Shown here: positions 35,618 to 47,960 of the stretch, one piece after another
Position numbering within the stretch: the first letter of the stretch is position 1
How the letters are laid out: each line of letters starts with the position of its first letter
Assembly (NCBI RefSeq): GCF_036370855.1
Contig: NW_026991398.1
Span: forward strand, 1,426,001-1,490,000
Reading direction: 5' to 3'
Length of the DNA stretch: 64,000 bases
Source: Dromaius novaehollandiae
Taxonomy: Eukaryota > Chordata > Aves > Casuariiformes > Dromaiidae
Made by a program: the position numbers and the translations under genes
Notes under the pieces: generated by a model
What the model was told of the DNA's origin: nothing
What the model saw: only the letters and a program-made list of their open reading frames with translations
Databases searched by the model: none

Positions 35618-38600
35618 TTGCTGCCTCTGGGCTGTGGGAGAATGTCCAGGGGGGAAAAGACATTGACAAGTTAGGACTGACTTGGAACAAAACCCACAGC
35701 ATTTCTCAGAGCAACTCCCCACATGTCCTTTCTCCTTAACAGCAGGACCTTCCTTCACCTCCTCTACTTCTGCTCTAGTCTGTGCTTTCGGAGTCTGCCA
35801 TGGGGAACAGGGTCCTCTGTCCGTGGGCTCCAGAGGAGTCAGCCCTGCTGGTTACACACACACTCAGAATCAAATCTCCAAAACAAGATGGTCAGTCATT
35901 GTCCAGTGACGAAGTGTCCTTGCAGTGCTGTCGGCGGGATTAGGTGAGACTCCTGAACCCCCGTTTGGCTCAGTTCTACTCCCGTTGGCTGGGGACCCAC
36001 GTGACCACCCAGCACATGCATAATTCATTGCTATTGATACACCTTAACCGCATAGTATGTGACAATTACTGCAGGGACACTTTGTATTTGACTATTTACA
36101 AATGTCTTAGCCATGCACAATCAGATCACTTCTGCAGCAAGGACACTTCGGGACACTCCACCCAAGATGATTATCAACACATTTCAGCATACAAAATGGA
36201 CTAGACACAGCAGGATTTGGCACAGGGGAATTTCTAGAACCTTCAGAAATTCCCACCTGCAGGGCTGCCATAACTCACGGTCAAATACTTAATTGCCTAG
36301 GTCCAGTCAATCACCTAGTTTCAAGGTGGTCTTTTGCCTCATGACAACCTATTCTCTCATCTGTGCAGATGACTGGCCAGGAAATTCTCGGGCCAGGCAA
36401 GGAGCTAATGACGGAAGTGCTCAGGGTGTGCACACAAGCGTAGCCCTGGTACCCAGCCAAACCACAAGCATGACTCCAGAACAAAACTGACTTTTCATAT
36501 TTGAAACTCACCTGTAACTTCAGTTCCTTAGCTCTCACCATGTGCTCTGCCACACTGGGTACATGGAGAGAGCAAACAGCAACATGTGTTTGGGGGGAGC
36601 TGTTTCTGGGGTGGATGCCCTGAGCTGAGTGAGGGGGATTTCATGCAGTGATCCCATGGGAATACTCTCCAAGTCCTGCAGGGACAAATGACATGAGTGT
36701 CCAGCCCATCAGCCTCTGCAAGAGAAGAACCCTGGGAGGAATTCATCTCCTCCTCTTTCACCCTTCTGAACAGTTGTCTGTATCCAAATCATTCACCACC
36801 AGCTCCCACTCGGTGCAAGGGAGGAAAACAGGCCCATGAAGGCAGGGGTTACAGGACCCATTGCAGAGGTCCCCGTTCCACTAAGATAGATCCTACCCTC
36901 ACATCAGTTTACCACCCGCACCACACCTGCAGCCACAATAGGGGTTGTGGGGCAGGGGGTACAGACAAGCTGTGTGTCCACATCCTCTCTCTGATTAAGC
37001 CTACTCATAACTGGGAAGGGGTCTACAACATCCTCACAACCCATTCTGCAGAAGAAGGGCTGTAGCAGAGGGGCTTGCCCACCACACGTGGGGCACATCT
37101 ATTGAAGGGACAGAAATCCTTGGCTTTTTGCATTACTAGAGAATCCTGAGGGGCAAAAGTGTTTGGGTTAGTGCATCGCCCAAAAGGGGATGTCTCCTTA
37201 GGGAGACTTGGCGCATTCCCCAGCCCTACAGACTGCATGGCCCAAAGACCCACAGCTAGAAGGGGTCTGGGACCCCTCACTCCCATGCAAACACCTCCAG
37301 ATGGGCACGCAGGAAAGCCTGCATCTTACTCAGCTGTGCACATCCCCCTGCAGAGGAGGTTTTGCTCTCAGCCACTCTGTCAGGCAGTGGTAAAGTGGGC
37401 ACCTACAGGAGAGATGCACATCTGCTCTCCTGGAGCCTGGACTGCAAAGGAGGTGTCTCCTGCCCTGGATGCTGTGGCCTTGAGGGCAGAGGCTCTGGTA
37501 GGCGGCAGAGGAGACACAGGGGCTGGCTCAGGGGAAGGCATCTGCATTGCAGAAGCTGTCAGGGAATTGCCCACATCCACCCTCCCACAGCCTTTCCTGT
37601 GAGAAGTTTCCTCCCTTTAATGCATCATCCTGCTGCTGCCTGGCACTGTCCCAGGGGCAGATACCTTCAGGTTTGCAGGTGCTGAGGAGCAGCTAAGACC
37701 AACCCTGAGGAGGCTAATAAAGATTATGGTGGTGCTGCTCATAGGCAGAGGGGTGGCTGAGGGGATTTGCTGAGGTTCCTTGCAGACCTTTTGATCTCTC
37801 CGTTTAACAGTTTTGGAGTCGCAGTTTCTTGTCCAGACTGAACAACTCTGTTTCCATTCCAGCCCTGTCAAAAGATGAGGAGATTAAGCACAGACTCAGG
37901 AAGGAAAGTTCTGCCCTTTGCAGGTATGACCAGCATAAACTTTCCTTGTGAAAAGTTCTCTTCAGAAAATGTCCTGGGGGTGAGCTGGAGCTGAGAGCAG
38001 CCCTGACCCAAGCAGCACCCTCTCAAGAGGAGAAGGAACATGCCCTGTTGGGGGTCGCTCCTTCCACCCACAGCTTCTCCCTGCAGCACCATCATGGGGA
38101 GTTCCCTGGGCAGGCAGAGTCACTGCCCCGGGTGCACAGCACCCTGGGGCACAGGGACACTGCTCTGAAATGCAGCATTGGGCAGACCTGGGTGCACTCC
38201 CTGGCTTCACACCCATGCACTGTTCCTGGGAGAAGGTAGCCATGATGCCCTGTCCCTGTGATAGTGTGGAAGCTAATCCCTGCTGTAAAGCACCACCTGC
38301 TCCAAACAGGAGAAGCTGGCAGAGCCGCCCTGACAGACCCTATCAGCTCTGGAAGGTGCCAGCTGCAGAAGAAACCTCTGGGAACCACAGCAGTGTTGCC
38401 CTGCAGCCAGAGACTTACTGTGTCAAGGGCAGTGAGGATTTCTGCTCAGAGTGTGCTGCTCTCAGCTGTCCTCCTGTTGCTGACTGTCTTTAACTTCTGA
38501 GTCGCTCATCTCATCCTGGCACCTGCAGACAGCACCCTGAGTCTTGCTGCTCCTTTAAGAGGAGCTGCACCAGGACAGAGCTGTCTCTCTGCAGCGCCTG

Positions 38601-40199
38601 CCAGGTTGCCATGGGCTCCTGCAGTCCCAGGAGCCAGGCCCAGCTGAAGATGTGACTTTCTCTGTGCCCTGTGCACCTTCAGGAAGTTCCCAGGGCTCCA
38701 GGGCTGACATCTCCTGAAAGACCGTGTGGTCACCCCTTGGAAAATGCCCTTTGAAGTAGACTAACATAATCACCGATGGTCCCTCCCTAAACAGGGGAGA
38801 GAGACTGAGTTCAGTGTTTCAGTTTGTCTCATCAGAAGATGGTTATCTGGGAGAGGTGGAAATGTCCCACTCTGGAAGGGCCTGCTCCCATCCCATAATA
38901 AGACAGGACACCTAGGCAGGGACAAGAGGGGAGTTCATTTATTCATGCCTTAGCAGTTGGTTTAGAGGTGTCAAGCTAGGCATTAAATACTGATTTGGAA
39001 GCTCCTGGGATGCAGTAGGATTCAGTTCCCTCTCATGCCCTCCACAGACTCACAGGAGGTGGGATTCCCCTTGCCCAGGTTTTGCGGTGCATGGTGTGAC
39101 TGCTTCTTGTCTAAGCTCCCATTGTAATCAATGGAGATGGAGGGTGGGAGTCAGTTGTTCATATGCAAACAGCTTCTGACATGTGAAGTGTCAGAGGTGG
39201 TCCAAGACATGTCTCCTTGCTCTGATGTAACAGCTCTAAAACCCACATCTTTCTGGGGCATCAGCTGCCAGGTGGAGATTCTCCTTGGCCATTCCAAATG
39301 ACACCAGCTACCTACTACTGCAAGAGCTCCGCTCACCCTGAAGCGGAGACCTGTGCAGATCCTGATGTTGCAAGCAGCTGATGTGATTCAGTGCAGACAC
39401 TTGGTTTAATGCAATGACAACAGGCCTGCAGGGCCATGTCACATGCACGGGGTGTCCAGCACAACCACCATGTTTCTAGCAGATACAGCTCAGGACCTAC
39501 AGGAAAATCATGCCACTCTGGAGTGGTTGCTGGACAAACACCCCAGGGCATCTCGAGTCTCCTACCTCTTCCCAAGCAAGGGATTCCCACCACTGCCTTT
39601 AGGCAAAGTCTATCGCATCTACATCCAAGCATGCTGCAAAGATGGAAGGCACATCACACCAAGGTCTCCACACATACTCCTACACTCTCAAATCCATCTA
39701 GTTCTCCTCTCCCTAAAGCTCTTCTCACCCAGCAATGCTATGAACAGGGACCATAGTAATGATGCAGCTACAGCATAGCTAGATTGCAGGCTGTTCAGGC
39801 CCAAGGACCTTCTCAGAGGCACCTTGTCCTTCCTGGCTATCTGGTAACTTCTATTACAGGCCCCAAGGTGCTGCAAAGTCATCTTGGGTACAAAACACTT
39901 TTGCTGCCACAGCTGCATGGCCCAGCTCTGTTTCTCCCTGGCCTTGGCTACTGCAGGGTTTGCTCTCTTAGTCGGTGCCTCATATCATCATTATATCACC
40001 ATATATCGCCTACACCAGCAGGTCTCTGTTCTGAAGTGGGGCCATTGCATACATGGCGTCCTTGTCTCTGGGGAACAGATTTTACAGCAACAACTCTGCA
40101 CTCAGCCCTGCTGCCACAGCTGAGATTCTGCAGCCCAAATATACACAACTGCACAAAGCCTGGGCCACAAAACAAGAGGAAGGGGAGATGCACAAGCTG

Positions 40200-40830
40200 T
40201 TGCAGAACTACAAAAGCAACCTTAGGCAACCTGAGGAAGTCTGTGGATCACAGACCCCAGTTCAGATGGGGAGACTTTAATCTCCCCAGCATATCCTGGG
40301 ATGACAATGCCGCAGGCTAGAAAGAGTACAGGAGGATTCTGGAGGGTGTGGAGGACAACCTCCTAGCACATCTAAGCCAGATAGGTCATCAGCGGTGACA
40401 CCTTCCTTGACCTGGAACCTGCAAAGAAGGAAGAACTGACCGGAGATGTGATAATCAGTGTCAGCCTTGCCTGCAGTGACCACGAGGCAGTGGAATGTCT
40501 GATCCTGAGGGGAGTGAGGAAGAAGGGTAGCAGAGTCCAGACTCTGGGTGTCAGAAGAGCAGACCTGGGCCTACTGGGGAGACTGGTTGAGGAATCCCTT
40601 GGGAGGCAGCTCTGAAGGGCAAAGGAGCTCAGGAAAGCTGGCAGATTTTTAAGGCAGCATCCTCCAAGCTCGAGAACAGCCCATACTGATACCCAGGAGG
40701 ACCTCCCTGGAGGTTTTCAAGATTGGATCAAGGCCTCAGCAACCTGGCCTGACCCCAAAGCTGACCCAGCAGTGAGCACAAGGTTGGGCTGGATGCCTCC
40801 TGAGGTCCTGCCCAGCCTGAAAGACTCTGT
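40200..40830 (+). mobile_element. CR1 LINE, internally deleted
   Basis: The plus-strand frame begins with an endonuclease-domain motif (RWGDFNLPSISWDDN at about 40.26-40.31 kb) and a decayed stretch ending in a GCSDHE-like block. Near 40.62 kb it jumps to the CR1 3' end (GAGGTTTTCAAGA, CAGCAACCTGGCCTGACCCC, then CCTCCTGAGGTCCTGCCCAG). Most of the reverse transcriptase is missing. Its 5' flank matches the flank of the CR1 at 21.9-23.57 kb in the mirror arm, so the two may be one ancestral insertion deleted differently. Confidence 0.82.
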
Positions 40831-41389
40831 GATTCCTTCCCCTCTGGGTCAATTCTTGTTGGTGTAAGGGAAAGCACCCAGTTCTCATGACCATGGAAGT
40901 AAGTCAGACACAAGTATGATCAGATTAATTAGCTTGCCTGTCCTGCTCCAGTCAGAGATGGACAGAGGCAGGGCTGCTTCGCAGGTACCCCTGAACAGCT
41001 CTGATCGCTCCTTTGTCTCACCTTTAATTGTGTTTTTCTCTCCTTTACTCCTTCCAAGTTCTACCCCCTTACTAGCCTGATAACCTGCCGTACAAACTGC
41101 CCACCTCCCTTTGCCGTCTCCTCACAGACCCTCATTGTGCTTGCTTTGTACCCTCACTAGGCATTCCTGAGATGGTTGCCATGGTAATTCCTACCTAGGT
41201 CAGCAATTCCATTAAACCAGTACTTCCTTCTAGTACTTGAAGTGTCCTGCAATTCCTTCTGCTATTGTCTTCTTAGGGGCATCACAACTCAAGGTGAGCC
41301 ATCTGCACTCCACGTTAACAGCTGCTGCACTGAGCTTCAGTCTGGGGCACCTGGAGAAACTTGGGGATTCAGCTAACAGAAACCACATG

Positions 41390-41600
41390 ATGTTTTAGAA
41401 AGAGAAGGGGCAAGTCCTGCACATGGGGAAGAATAACCCCATGTATCAGGGCAGTTTGGGATGTGAGCAGCTGAGGAATGGCCTGAGGAGAAGGCCTGGG
41501 TATTGCAAGGGATGCCATAGGAGCCAGTGGTGCATGCTCACTGTGAATAAGGCCAGACATCAACAGGGCTGCATTAGGAGGAGCATGGCTTCCCAGACAA
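41390..41600 (+). mobile_element. CR1 LINE C-terminal fragment
   Basis: It resembles the CR1 reverse transcriptase C-terminal region: a CACATGGGGAAGAATAACCC block, a CAATGC/GCCAATGG-like region and GGGCTGCATTAGGAGGAGC at the usual spacing. Decayed and short; the orientation is opposite to most CR1 copies here. Confidence 0.6.
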
Positions 41601-42965
41601 CAGCAGTTATTATCCCCCTCGACTCAGCACTGGTGTGTCCGATTCCCAGGCTCCCCGGAACTTTTCTTGGTAGTGGGAAGAAGCATGGGAAGGGGAAACA
41701 AGCTCAGACCTGCAGCTTGGGAAGTTCAGACTGGCCAGTAGCATAAAAATAAATTACCTGAAGGGTGGTGCTGTGGTGCAACAGGTCACCCAGAGGGAGT
41801 CTGTGATCAGCCAATGGCTTTGTGTTCCAAGGAACAGCCAGTGAGGATGAAAGACATCAATGAAGGGAGAGAGAACCCAGGGTGAGAGCAAGGTGGGGAA
41901 GCAGGCTGGGTGTCTATAGTCTGCAGGGACACAGGAGCAGGAGGGGGACAGTGTACGTCAGTCTGTGGTGGAGATGGCCGAGGGTGCTGCAAAGGCTGAA
42001 GGGCCCTGACAGAACTGAGGTCTTTGTCCTATGGCTGTTGTCTCTGCCACCAAGGCCTGCCAGGAGACACTGGGGCCTCGTTGTCCTCTTGTCCCCCCAG
42101 GGACCCCAGGAGATGTCCTGTCATTGTCCTGCACTCAGCACTGCACACCCCCACCCGCACACTGCCCCCAGGAGGAGCCCTGGGCAAGGCATGAGGGAAA
42201 GCATCTCCCTTCCCAGGGTCTCAATGTCCATGCTTGGCTGTTTTGCTCTATAGAACAAATGAAGGCTTCACTTTGCATCAGAGCCACCTGCACATTTCCT
42301 TTGCCTACCTGTAACCAGTGACTACAATTTTCTGCTCTCATCAGCCCCCAGCGAGTCTTTGCTGGTAATGGCCCTCAGTGGGATCTATTAAAGCTCTACA
42401 AAAGTTTGGGATTTGCCTCTGACTTTGACTTGAACACTTTGCTCAATCTCCTCGCAATAGCTGAGGTTCATGGACTCAGCACCAAATACACCATGGGGCT
42501 CATTACAATGCAAAAAGCCCTGATGAACCACGTCTCTCCCTGTAATTTTCTTCAAGTAATGTACAGCTAATTGGTTTCAGGAGTGTAGATGAAAGACAGT
42601 GACTTCAGTTAGAACATCATATAAAGGTATTTCTTTAAGGTTTTTAGGATTAGTATTCTTATTCAGCTTTCACAATAAGTGACAGCAACATTCTCCAAAT
42701 GATATAGATACAGAGTGTCTCCTAAAGAAGCGTGGACATGTAGGAAAAGCAGTGTCCCAGAGGTCAGACACTGTATGGACAACCTTCCTCCCCATCTCCC
42801 CAACCCTGCCATTTCCCTCATCAGCCACCTGGGACTTGCATCACTCCTGTTAAAGTCACACCTTTTTCCGCTGAAGTCTGTAACTGAATGTTACAGCTCA
42901 TATGCCCCACTTCCCACCTGCTTTCCTTAGAGAACTAGCTGCAAATAGACACAGAAGAATTTTTC

Positions 42966-43969
42966 TTCATTGCAAGCCAGAAGGGGGAAAAAAAAAAAGG
43001 CATGCTATAGTTTTGTAAAATTAATTACGCTCCTGAACTGTATGCTAAGTCCAAGCTGCCTCCAATGAGGTCCCCTTTCCACAAGGGATAGCCTGGCTAG
43101 AAATGTTTTGGATAGATAGGAAATGCTAGATAGAAACAGAATGAAGGACTTGCCCAGAGGAACAAACTACTGAAAGACAGAGCAAGCTTTAAACTCCACA
43201 CAGTGCAAATCAACAGTGTGGTATGGGAATGAACAAAGAGTAATGGAAGGAGTTACAGTGTTACAGTGCCCAGATAGGGTGCTGTAAAGGGATGTTAGAA
43301 ATTGTTAATGTAATCAGGACATGTGGAAACAGAGGAGAGAGCCATATAGCTCCTGGGTGTCCTGGACCATGCTGGGGGCTGTGCTCCTCTTGGGCATCTT
43401 GGGCCAGGTTGTGTTTCTGTACAAAAGTCTGGAAAACACGCTATGCAAGTCCCTAGGGAAGAGGGATTTTCCTGGGCCCTCACAGCAACCCAGGCAGGAC
43501 TCAGGCATGTCAAGGGAAACCCATCCCACCCACACCAAACCCACTGCTCTCAATCCTGGGACCTTCCCGGGCCCTCAGATCAGGAGCAGGAGGGGGTTTG
43601 GGAGCATGGCCACATCCCAGACAAGCCTCCGTCAGGTCTTCAGCTCCACAACATGTCATAGCTTCAAGTGAGCTCTCTACAGCAACACTTCCCATGGCCC
43701 TGGTGCACTGGCCAGACTTTGGGCAGACACCCAGGAGACAGGGCAGAGAAAGGGCAGAGACCTCAGCGTGCACAGCTGGGCTCACAGCATCACAGAGCGG
43801 GTGTCACAGGCTGGATAAACAACCTAAAGAAGTAAAGGAGTCCTTCCTTTTGCAGGGACTTGGAAAGCCCCATCTCTGACAGTATTCAAGGGGGATGGAG
43901 TCTCCCTTCTGCAAGAGTCACTCAGGACTGTGCAAAGACTAGGAAGAGCAGGAAGGCTGGTTGTAGGGA
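42966..43969. other. Gap between the two inverted duplications; no gene
   Basis: It contains a short A-rich stretch near 42.99 kb and open frames of up to 116 codons at 43.3-43.7 kb without recognisable domains. No repeat family was identified. Confidence 0.45.
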
Positions 43970-46480
43970 CGTTCTCAAGCTTCAGCAGCTGCAGAGGTGG
44001 GAGCTGGTCACCTCACAAACTTCTGAATGATCCCAAATGCCAGTCCTGAGGCACTGCACTGCCTTCCAGGCTCTGCACCAGAGCCTGGGCAGCAGCACTG
44101 TGGTGTGTGGGCATGTCCTGAGATGCCCAGGGTCAAAACTGTGGGAGATGCAGGGTGCCAGGGCTGTACAGACCCTCAGGAGCACTTGGGTGGTGGCTGG
44201 GTGTGTCCAGGGTGCCAGAGGCTTTAGTGACCCCCAGGCAAGATGCACTGCTTCAGGGGGACACTGAAAAGCCCAAGGCCCAAAGAGGACCACGGAGGAG
44301 AAAGGGCTTTCCCTAGGCTCAGGGAAGGCTCAGCCAGAAGGAAAGCTGGACAAAATGCATGGGAAATGGGAAAACTTCCCCAGATTTGTTCCTTCGCCTG
44401 GCCCTCCAGATGACGGGTGTTATGGGCACATTTGCTCTTCTCTGGAGTTTCATCTTCATCTTAAGCACCACAGATGGAGAAACCTTGTCGAGGACTTTAA
44501 AAAAAAAGCCTGCTTTGGTGCCTAAAGGAGGAAGGCTCTGTCCTCTTCCATATTGTCCTGCATCCTACTTTGACAAAAAGAGTGCCCCACAGCAGAAACC
44601 AGTTTTGAAGCTCCCCAAAGCATCTCAGCCTGTGGCCATGCTTCATGATGTTTCATCCCACATGACTTTGATCCTGACTTTGAAAAATGCCAAAGCTTAA
44701 ACCAGCCCTGAAGCCCTGAATTCCTGTACAGATCTGCCCAGTGCAGTGTCCTGCCAGTGGAGGGGTGCAGAAGTGACTTCTCTAGTGCCCCATTTGAGAT
44801 ACTTCACAGCCTTTGCCACCATCTGGAGACATTCCTGAAGGATTTATGAGCAAGTTATGGAAAATAACTGGGGTGAAGGGAAGTGACTGCTTTCCAGGAC
44901 GTGAGGGGAAATCTCTCTGCTCTCTCCCTGGCTGTGCCATCTCCATGGCAGTGACTTACTGAGCCCCCTGATGACACGAGCTGAGGTCACAGTGGGATGT
45001 GCTGCATCACAGGGAGGTCTCCCCGATGCCACAGCAGTGCCCTCACTTCCCTAAGAGGCCCAGCCGCTGCTGGACACTTTTGCACTCCCCACCGCGGCTT
45101 CCAGGAGAAGGAGAGGGGATGAGAGCCATGCTGGTGCCCCTTGCCAACAGGCAGAGGACCTGGGGCACGTTGGAAAGAAGTTTTGGATAACAAGACGGGA
45201 AGAGCATTCTTCCTCCTCGTCTGGTGAGGTGAGCCAAGGGCAAGGGGGAAGCGAGATGGAGGACTGTTGAGCCAACACCATCAGCCCAGACCACAGTTCC
45301 TTGTTCCCAACGCTCCTGCAGCTCCCCACTGAGGGTAAGGGCTTTGGGAGCTTCTTCCTGAGAGGTCACAGAGAGATTGTTAACTGTAAAAACGGCTGTG
45401 GATCCTGGGCTGTGGGGGTGGCTGGACAGGGTGGGGGCTGCCAAGAGAGCCTTGTTGTAGAGTCCTGACTGGCTGGGGGGCACAATGTGGCAGGCAATGT
45501 GACTCCTGGGTGCTGGGGCTCGGCCATAAGCCCCCAGGATCCTGTGGGGGTGGGGGCAATCCAGGGCCAGGTTTCCCTGGGAGTGGGTCCCCCTTTGATC
45601 TCTCCTCTGGGCCCTACACCACCAGCAGGCCCAGAGCTGCTCTCCCTATAGCTGCCCCCCCATCGCTGCCCCATGCTCCCACAGCCTCCTCAGCTCTCAG
45701 GCGTGAACTCCCAGGGCCCAGCCCAGTCCTGCAGAGAGCAGCCCCTGCCTGGCCACGGCCCAGCCCTGCTGGGCGCAGCGCAAGGGCTGCCGAGCCGCGG
45801 GGCTGCCACGGACAGGGAGCTGGGGCCCCAGGGGCCAGAGGGCCCTGCCCTGCCCGGAGGGCAGCAGGATGCTGCCCGTGGGCTCCAGCGCCCCAGCCAT
45901 GCCCAGGATCCCCACGACGGCGCCAGGGCCAGCACCAGCACCGGCCCTGGCCCCGGGACTGCTCTGCTGCACCCGGCACAGCCCCCGGGTGCAGGGCAGC
46001 CAGGAGCCCCGTGGGGCCCCTGCAGCAGAGCCCAGTCCCTGCGGGGCAGCAGCCAGGCCCCAGGACCCCGCACTGCCTAGGCACACGGCACCGGGCTGCC
46101 CCCAGGCCCCTCTGCGCCCTGCGCTGCCGCCCACAACATGGCGCCCCACCGCGGGGCAGGGGACGGGGCGGGGGGGAAGGGGCAGAGCTGGCTGCCAGGG
46201 CAGGAGGCTAGAATGTTCTCTCGGCAGTGCCCCAGGGCTGCCTTCTATTGGCTGGTGTGAGGAGGAGGGCGGGGATGTGCTTGACTGGTGTCTCTGTCAA
46301 CCAATCGGAGTGCGGCATGCAGAAAAACCCAGCCCTGGAAGCGGGGTAGGAGCAAAGTGGGAGCGAGGGGCCGGGTGAGAGCAGGTGCAAGTGGGGCTGG
46401 CGGGGCTGCGTCCTGATGCGGCGGGTGCCCTCCAGCCGGGGCGGGGGCAGCGGTGCTTTCAGGGAAGTTGAGGCACAAGT
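43970..46480 (+). repeat. Inverted duplication B, left arm proximal part (pairs with 61790-64000)
   Basis: Reverse complement matches: CTTCAGCAGCTGCAG near 43980 mirrored at about 63970; CTCTGCACCAGAGCCTGG near 44074 mirrored near 63875; the TTTGCTCTTCTCTGG block near 44430 mirrored near 63500; GATGTGCTGCATCACAGGGA near 44997 mirrored near 62935; and the CCAAT-rich part near 46.24-46.31 kb mirrored near 61.82-61.9 kb. Coordinate sums stay near 107.95-108.1 kb. An open frame at 44359-44700 (113 codons, one hydrophobic segment) is interrupted in the mirror copy, so I do not call it a gene. Confidence 0.85.
45640..46470. promoter_or_regulatory. GC/CpG-rich, CCAAT-rich promoter-like segment
   Basis: It stands out from its surroundings by high GC and many CpGs. 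Toward its right edge are an inverted CCAAT box (CTATTGGCTGG, about 46.24 kb), a GC box (GGGCGGGG, about 46.27 kb) and a forward CCAAT box (CAACCAATCGG, about 46.30 kb). A CATGGCGCCCC stretch at about 46.14 kb resembles a YY1-type initiator region. A TATA box is not evident. The paired CCAAT boxes and spacing recur in the mirror copy at 61.8-61.9 kb. This is what a housekeeping-type or bidirectional promoter looks like, but I cannot name a transcript. The long overlapping frames (up to 233 codons) are products of GC content. Confidence 0.5.
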
Positions 46481-47339
46481 GAGAGGCAAGAGCTGCCTGA
46501 TGAGCCCCTGTGAGAGCCCTTCTCCTCTGCTTCCTGGAGGTGGGAAGTGAGCAGGCCCCGGGCTGTGACTGGCTGTTCAGAGGCAGTGCCTGTTGAGGGG
46601 ATGGAGAGTTGAGCTTTCTGTGTTTTGGGGCACTTGGGGGTGCCCTGTCTGCTGCCCTGTGTGGTGCTGTGCCCTGTGCATCACTGACGCACAAGCGCGT
46701 GTTGGCTGCTAACCCTTTGTGAGATGCAGCCGTAGCAGGGTGTTACAGTTGTGGGGTGCCCTGTGGTGGAGCTGGGTGTTGGCCCCAGTGTTTTGATGCT
46801 GAGCATGGGAGGAGGTGGCTGGAGAGAGCAGTGCTCTGCTCCCAGGGCCCAGCCTGCCATCACGGAGTCCTTCTGGGAGACCTGGGTGAGGACTGTTGGT
46901 GACCGTGTTCCCTCTTTGGAGCATCCTGGTGCCAGCCAGGGATGCTCGCGGTTTGGTGGTTTCTGTCAGCTGAGGTTCAGGCTTGCAGTTTCTGACGGTC
47001 TTGATGCTTCCGTGAGTCTTTGGGATTTTACTGACTCTGCTGGAGAAAGTTCTCCTCTCACTCCTTGAAGGCTTTCTGTTGAATCTGGACCCTCATTTCA
47101 TCTTCCCATCTCAGACCCTAATCCATTCCGATCCATCCGAGAGATGGGTAGTTAATCAAAGCACTCAGAGCCATTTCTCCACTTTGTGCCTCCCCAGACC
47201 CTTGCAGACAGGGCAGATGCCACCTCACAAGAAGTCAGGCCTCTCAGGGCAATGGGTGGCTCTGAGACACCTGTCCTTGCTCAGCGGTGGAGGTGGCAGC
47301 TCCAAAGCCACTGGAAAGTTCCTTTGGCAAGAGTCTCAG
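46481..47339. other. No recognised gene
   Basis: Sequence downstream of the CpG-rich segment. It has no mirror partner in duplication B, no domain-bearing frame and no identified repeat. Confidence 0.45.
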
Positions 47340-47960
47340 AAGAGCAGATTCCTTGAGCCTGCAATGGGGGAGACATTTGGAGGTAGGGATCCAACATCCT
47401 GCTCAAGGCAGGTCCCAGTAGAGGAGGTAGCTTTGGGCCTTTTCCAGTGAAGCTTTGATTATCTCCAAGGATGGAGATCTGAGAAGCTCTCTGGATCCCT
47501 GTGCCACAGTTTGGCCACCCTCATGGAGAAAAAGGCTTGTTCTTAACATCTAAGAAGAATTTCCCATTGTCCAATTTGTCCCTGTTGCCTCTCATGCTAT
47601 TCGTGTACACCTCCAAGAAAATCTGGCTCCATCTTCTCTGTGCCCTCCATAAGGTGGTTGTGCACAGTGTGAAGATCCCCCTTGGCCTTCTCTTGTCTAG
47701 GCTGAACAAACCCAGCTCTCCCAGCCTCTCCTTGTATGCCTCATGCTCATGCTCCAGGCTGGACCATGTTGGTGTCCCTGTGCTGGATTCCCTCCTGTGT
47801 GTCAGTGCCTTTGCAGAATGGGAGAGCCCAAACGGGAGCCAGTATACAGACATGGTCTCCCCTCTGCTGAAAAGAGGGGCAGAACATCTTGGTGGCCCTG
47901 CTGGCTGTGCTCTCACAAATATAGCCCAGCACAGAGGGGAGACATTTGCCCCTGACTGTT
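47340..47960 (-). mobile_element. CR1 LINE 3' portion
   Basis: Reversed CR1 3'-UTR and reverse transcriptase C-terminal sequence (GATTATCTCCAAGGATGGAG ... CTCTCTGGATCCCTGTGCC ... AGGCTGAACAAACCCAGCTC). Minus-strand translation gives decayed frames only. It has no counterpart in the other arm of duplication B. Confidence 0.75.

Larger units (their letters stand above)
33740..42965 (-). repeat. Large inverted duplication A, right arm
   Basis: Mirror of 18740-29660; anchor pairs are given with the left arm. It is about 1.7 kb shorter, mainly because the CR1 content differs (20.6-23.6 kb in the left arm against 40.2-40.8 kb here). It holds the intact OR14-type gene at 34.7-35.6 kb. Open frames at 37.2-38.5 kb and 39.4-40.3 kb match no known domain and are not conserved as reading frames with the left arm, so no further gene is called. 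Confidence 0.85.

Noticed and set aside
44359..44700. 113-codon open frame with one hydrophobic segment
   Set aside because: The homologous region in the mirror arm (about 63.3-63.6 kb) has an early stop and different frames, so similarity is at DNA level only. No domain is recognised.
45510..46211. Overlapping frames of 130-233 codons on both strands
   Set aside because: Very GC-rich sequence has few stops in any frame; the translations are low-complexity Pro/Ala/Gly/Arg and conserved in none of the frames.
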